Shown one piece after another: positions 60,201 to 64,000 of a stretch of 64,000 nt of DNA. A program made the position numbers and the translations under genes. This DNA comes from Euonymus europaeus (taxonomy: Eukaryota; Streptophyta; Magnoliopsida; Celastrales; Celastraceae). Numbering within the stretch: position 1 is the stretch's first letter; every line of letters begins with the position of its first letter. The stretch is taken from NCBI GenBank assembly GCA_963580455.1, contig OY756967.1, positions 7,524,501 through 7,588,500 of the forward strand, in the 5' to 3' direction. The notes under the pieces are model-generated. The model ran no database searches. It was not told the DNA's origin and was given only the letters and a program-made list of their open reading frames with translations.

Positions 60201-63200
60201 TCAATGAATTCAGAACTCGGAGCTTATAAATATACAGAAAACAGTTTAGGAGAAGAAATCACATGTCATAGTTAACTACGTGAAATGAGACCTACTAGGC
60301 ACAAATCCTAAAATCAAAAACCAAAATGCCAGGATTGTAGAGCTCAAAAAATAGTGTGATATCAAACTAAAAATCAACGAATTCGGGTCTGAGAGCCTAG
60401 AAATATTAAGAGAACAGTTTATGAGAAGAAACCACATGTCATAACTAACTTGGTGAAACGAGACCTACTAGGCAAAAGTTCTAAAATCAGAAATTAAAAT
60501 GCCATGATTGTAGAGCTCAAAAAATAGTCTGAAATCAAGCTACAAATCAAAAAACTCAAAACTTGGAGCCTAGAGATATTGAGAAAACAGATTATGGGAA
60601 GAAACCATATGTCATAGCTAACTAGGTGAAACGAGACCTAGTAGGCACTAGTTCTGAAATAAAAAATAAAAAGGTGAGGATTGTAGAGCTTGAAAAATAG
60701 TGTGAAATCAAGCTCAATATCAACGAATTCAAAACTCGCAGCCTAAAGATATTAAGAAAATAGTTTATGAGAAGCAACCACATGTCATAGCTAACAAGGT
60801 GAAACGAGACCTACTAGGAACAAGTTCTGAAATCAAAAACCGAAATTCCAGGATTGCAGAGCTCGAAAAATAGTGTGAAATCGACCTACAAATCAATGAA
60901 TTCAGAACTTGAAGCCTAGAGATATTAACGAAACAGTTTATAAGAAGAAACCATATGTCATAGCTAACTAGGTGAAACAAGACCTACTAGGCACAAGTTC
61001 TGAAATCAAAAACCAAAAATCCATAATTTTAGAGCTCGTAAAATGGTTTGAAATCAAGTTAAAAATTAACAAATTCAGAACTTGGATCCCGGAGATATTA
61101 GGAAAACAGTGTATGTGTAGAAACCAAATGTCATAGATAACCAGGTGAAATGAGACCTACTAGGCTCAAGTTTTGAAAAAAAAATGAAAGGGTAATATTG
61201 TAAAGCCCAAAAAATAGTGTGAAATCCAGCAAAAAATCAACGAATTCAAAACTCAGAGCCTAGAGATATTTAGAAAATAGTTTATGAGTAGAAACCATAT
61301 GTAATAGCTAACTAGGTGAAACGAGACCCATTAGGCACAACTTCTGAAATCAAAAACTGAAATTCTACGATTGTAGAGCTCGAAAAATATTGTAATCAAG
61401 CCAAAAATCAAAAAATTCAAAACTCGAATCCGAGAGATATAAAGAAAAACGTTTATGAGAAGAAACCACATGTCATAGCTACCTAGGTGAAACGAGACAT
61501 ACTAGCCACATGTTCTTAAATCAAAAGGCAAAATGGCAGGATCGTAGAGCTCAAAAAATAGTGTGAAATCAAGCAAAAAATCAATGAATTCAGAACTCGA
61601 AGCTTATAGATATAAAGAAAACAGTTTAGGAGAAGAAATCACATGTCATAGCTAACTACGTGAAATGAGACCTACTAGGCACAAATCCTAAAATCAAAAA
61701 CAGAAATGCTAGGATTGTAGAAATCAAAACATAGTGTGATATCAAACCACAAATCAACAAATTCGGGTCTCTGAGCCTGGAGATATTAAGAGAACAATTT
61801 ATGAGAAGAAACCACATGTCATAGCTAACTAGGTAAAACGAGACCTACTAGGAAGAAGTTCTAAAACCAAAAACTAAAATGCCATGATTGTAGAGCTCAA
61901 AAAATAGTATGAAATCAAGCTACAAATAAAAAAATTCAAAACTTGAAGCCTAGAGATATTAAGAAAACAAATTATGAGAAGAAACCATCTGTCATAGTTA
62001 ACTAGGTGAAGCGAGACCTACTAGGTACCAGTTCTGAAATAAAAAACGGAAAGGTGAGGATCGTAGAGCTTGAAAAATAGTGTGAAATCAAGCTAAAATC
62101 AACGAATTCAAAACTCGAAGCCTAGAGATATTAAAAAAACAGGTTATAAGAAGAAACCATATGTCATAGCTAACTAGGTGAAATGAGTCCTACTTGGCAC
62201 AAATACTAAAATAAAAAACCGAAATTCCAAGATTTTAGAGTTCAAAAAATAGTGTGAAATCAAGCTACAAATCAACGAATTCGGAACTCGAAGCCTAGAG
62301 ATATTAAGAAAATAGGTTAGGAGAGGAAACCACATTTGATAGCTAACTAGGTGAAACGAGACCTACTAGGAATAAATTCTAAAATAAAAAAACCGAAATG
62401 CCAGGATTCCCGAGCTCGAAAAATGGTTTGAAATCAAGCTAAAATTTAACGAATTCAGAACTCGGAGCCTAGAGATATTACGAAAACAGTTTATGAGAAG
62501 AAACCAGATGTTATAGCTAACTAGGTGAAATGAGACCTACTAGGCAAATGTTTTGAAATCAAAAAGCAAAAAACCAAAATTTTAGAGCTCGAAAAATAGT
62601 ATGAAATCAAGTTAAAAATCAACAAATTTGGAACTCGGATTCTAGAGCTATTAAGAAAATAGTTTATGTGAAGAAACCACACGTCATAGATAACCAGGTA
62701 GAACGAGTCGTACGATGCACAAGTTTTGAAATAAAAAACCGAGAGGCTAGGATTGTAGAGCTCAAAAAAGAGTGTGAAATCAAGCTAAAAATCAACGAAT
62801 TCAAACCTCGGTGCCTAGAGATATTAAGAAAAGAGTTTATTAGAAGAAACCATCTGTCATAGCTAACTAGATGAAATGAGTCCTACGAGGCACAATTTTT
62901 AAAATGAAAAACCGAAACTCCAGGATTTTAGTGCTCAAAAAATAGTATGAAATAAAGTTACAAATCAACGCATTCAGAATTAGAGCCTAGAGATATTAAG
63001 AAAACAGTTTATGGGAAGCAACCACATGTCATAGCTAACAAGGTGAAACGAGACCTACTAGGAACAAGTTCTGAAATCAAAAATTAAAATGCCAGGATTG
63101 CAGAGCTCGAAAAATATCTTGAAATCGAGCTAAAAATCAACGAATTCATAACTTATAGGCTAGAGATATTATGAAAAGAGTATATAAGAAGAAACCAAAT

Positions 63201-64000
63201 GTCATAGCAAACTTGGTTAAATGAGATCTACCAGGCACAAGTTTTGAAATCAAAAAATGGAATACCACGATTTTAGAGCTCAAAAAATAGTGTGAAATCA
63301 ACCTACAAATCAATGAATTCAGAACCTGAAGCCTAAAGATATTAACAAAACAGTTTATAAGAAGAAACCTTATCTCATAGCTAACTAGGTGAAACGAGAC
63401 CTACTAGGCACAAGTTCTGAAATCGAAAACCAAAAAACCAAGATTTTAGAGCTCGAAAAATGGTGTGAAATCAAGTTAAAAAATCAACAAATTCAGAACT
63501 TGGATCCTAGAGATATTAAGAAAGCAGTTTATGTGAAGAAACCACATGTCATAGATTACCAGGTGAAATGAGACCTAAAAAAACGAAAGGGTAGGACCGT
63601 AAAGCCCAAAAAATAGTGTGAAATCCAGCAATAAATCAATGAATTCAGAACTCAGAGCCTAGAGATATTAAGAAAACAGTTTATGAGTAGAAACCATATG
63701 TAATAGCTAAATAAGTGAAACGAGACCCATTAGGCATAACTTCTGAAATCCAAAACTGAAATTCTACAATTGTAGAGCTCGAAAAATATTCTAATTAAGC
63801 CAAAAATCAACAAATTCAAAACTCGAAGCCTAGAGATATTAAGAAAAAGTTTATGAGAAGAAACCACATGTCATAACTAACTAGGTGAAACAAGACTTAC
63901 TAGGCAGAAGTTCTAAAATCAAAAACCAAAATTCCATGATTGTAGAGCTCAAAAAATAGTGTGAAATCACACAACAAATCAATGAAATGAAAACTTGGAG
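54221..64000. repeat. SatB higher-order repeat, segment 6 (9-type and 14-type forms)
   Basis: SatB resumes at the end of a type 9 monomer. The order read is 10-14, 6-12, 10-12, 11-14, 6-14 (about 57560-58940), 6-7 with a 7/6 hybrid at about 59285, 7-14, a 6/7 hybrid at about 60845, and 8-14. It then returns to the full 1-10 from about 62225 to about 63760. Types 1-5 are thus absent from about 54.2 to 62.2 kb. The array runs off the window end. Confidence 0.85.

Noticed and set aside
17178..62862. Recurring minus-strand open frames of 60-119 codons with similar peptides rich in Leu, Ser, Ile and Phe
   Set aside because: They are translations of SatB. The monomer length is not a multiple of three, frames break at each unit, and there is no start context or domain; the similarity comes from the repeat itself.
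15874..64000. Could the regular repeats be a CRISPR array or a gene-family array?
   Set aside because: The repeats are contiguous with no unique spacers, are about 172 bp, and have no conserved frame; this is a plant tandem satellite.
15874..64000. CENP-B box-like motif around GAATTCAGAACTCGGAG in SatB
   Set aside because: The spacing and core bases of the mammalian box are not met, and plants are not known to use it.

Overview
This window is repetitive plant heterochromatin. No host gene, tRNA or rRNA gene was recognised. Four kinds of LTR retrotransposon typical of plants are present: an Athila-type and two Tekay/Del-type Ty3/gypsy elements, a SIRE/Maximus-like Ty1/copia fragment, and an unclassified solo LTR. 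They lie in or next to two different tandem satellites, SatA (about 160 bp) and SatB (about 172-173 bp). Satellites of this size usually come from centromeric, pericentromeric or knob heterochromatin; the sequence alone cannot say which, and the species cannot be named.

Layout. 1-4926: the 3' half of an Athila-type element (RNase H, integrase, 3' LTR). 4927-12836: a decayed Tekay-type chromovirus (element 2). Only the last third of its 5' LTR is visible because the Athila element sits inside that LTR. 12837 to about 15870: about 19 copies of SatA, into which element 2 appears to have inserted. About 15866 to the end: SatB, about 195 monomers in all, interrupted by (a) a roughly 490-bp GC-rich/AT-rich insertion at about 17977-18466, (b) a complete 9.3-kb Tekay-type element with both LTRs (element 3, 25608-34912, target duplication AGACC/AAACC), (c) a 1482-bp solo LTR at 45312-46793 (target duplication ATAGC/GTAGC), and (d) a copia LTR + primer site + partial gag at 51076-54220.

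Most notable structure. From about 41.2 kb to the end SatB is organised as a higher-order repeat. I could assign monomers to 14 recurring types that follow a fixed order, giving a full period of about 2.41 kb. Between about 55 and 62 kb the array switches to a 9-monomer form (types 6-14) that lacks types 1-5, with some local duplications and hybrids. The copia fragment joins type 1 on its left to the end of type 9 on its right. Monomer phase is kept across it but higher-order phase is not.

The elements do not form a working system. Element 1 has a single nonsense codon in the visible pol. Element 2 has many stops and several frameshifts but keeps its protease DSG and RT FIDD motifs. Element 3 has closely matching LTRs, yet it has lost the protease catalytic Asp (YFG), the first Asp of the RT FIDD box (FIYD) and a conserved chromodomain Trp, and carries several stops. 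Its integrase D,D35E frame is open. The likely order is: satellites first, then element 2 into SatA, Athila into element 2, and, separately, element 3, the solo LTR and the copia fragment into SatB.
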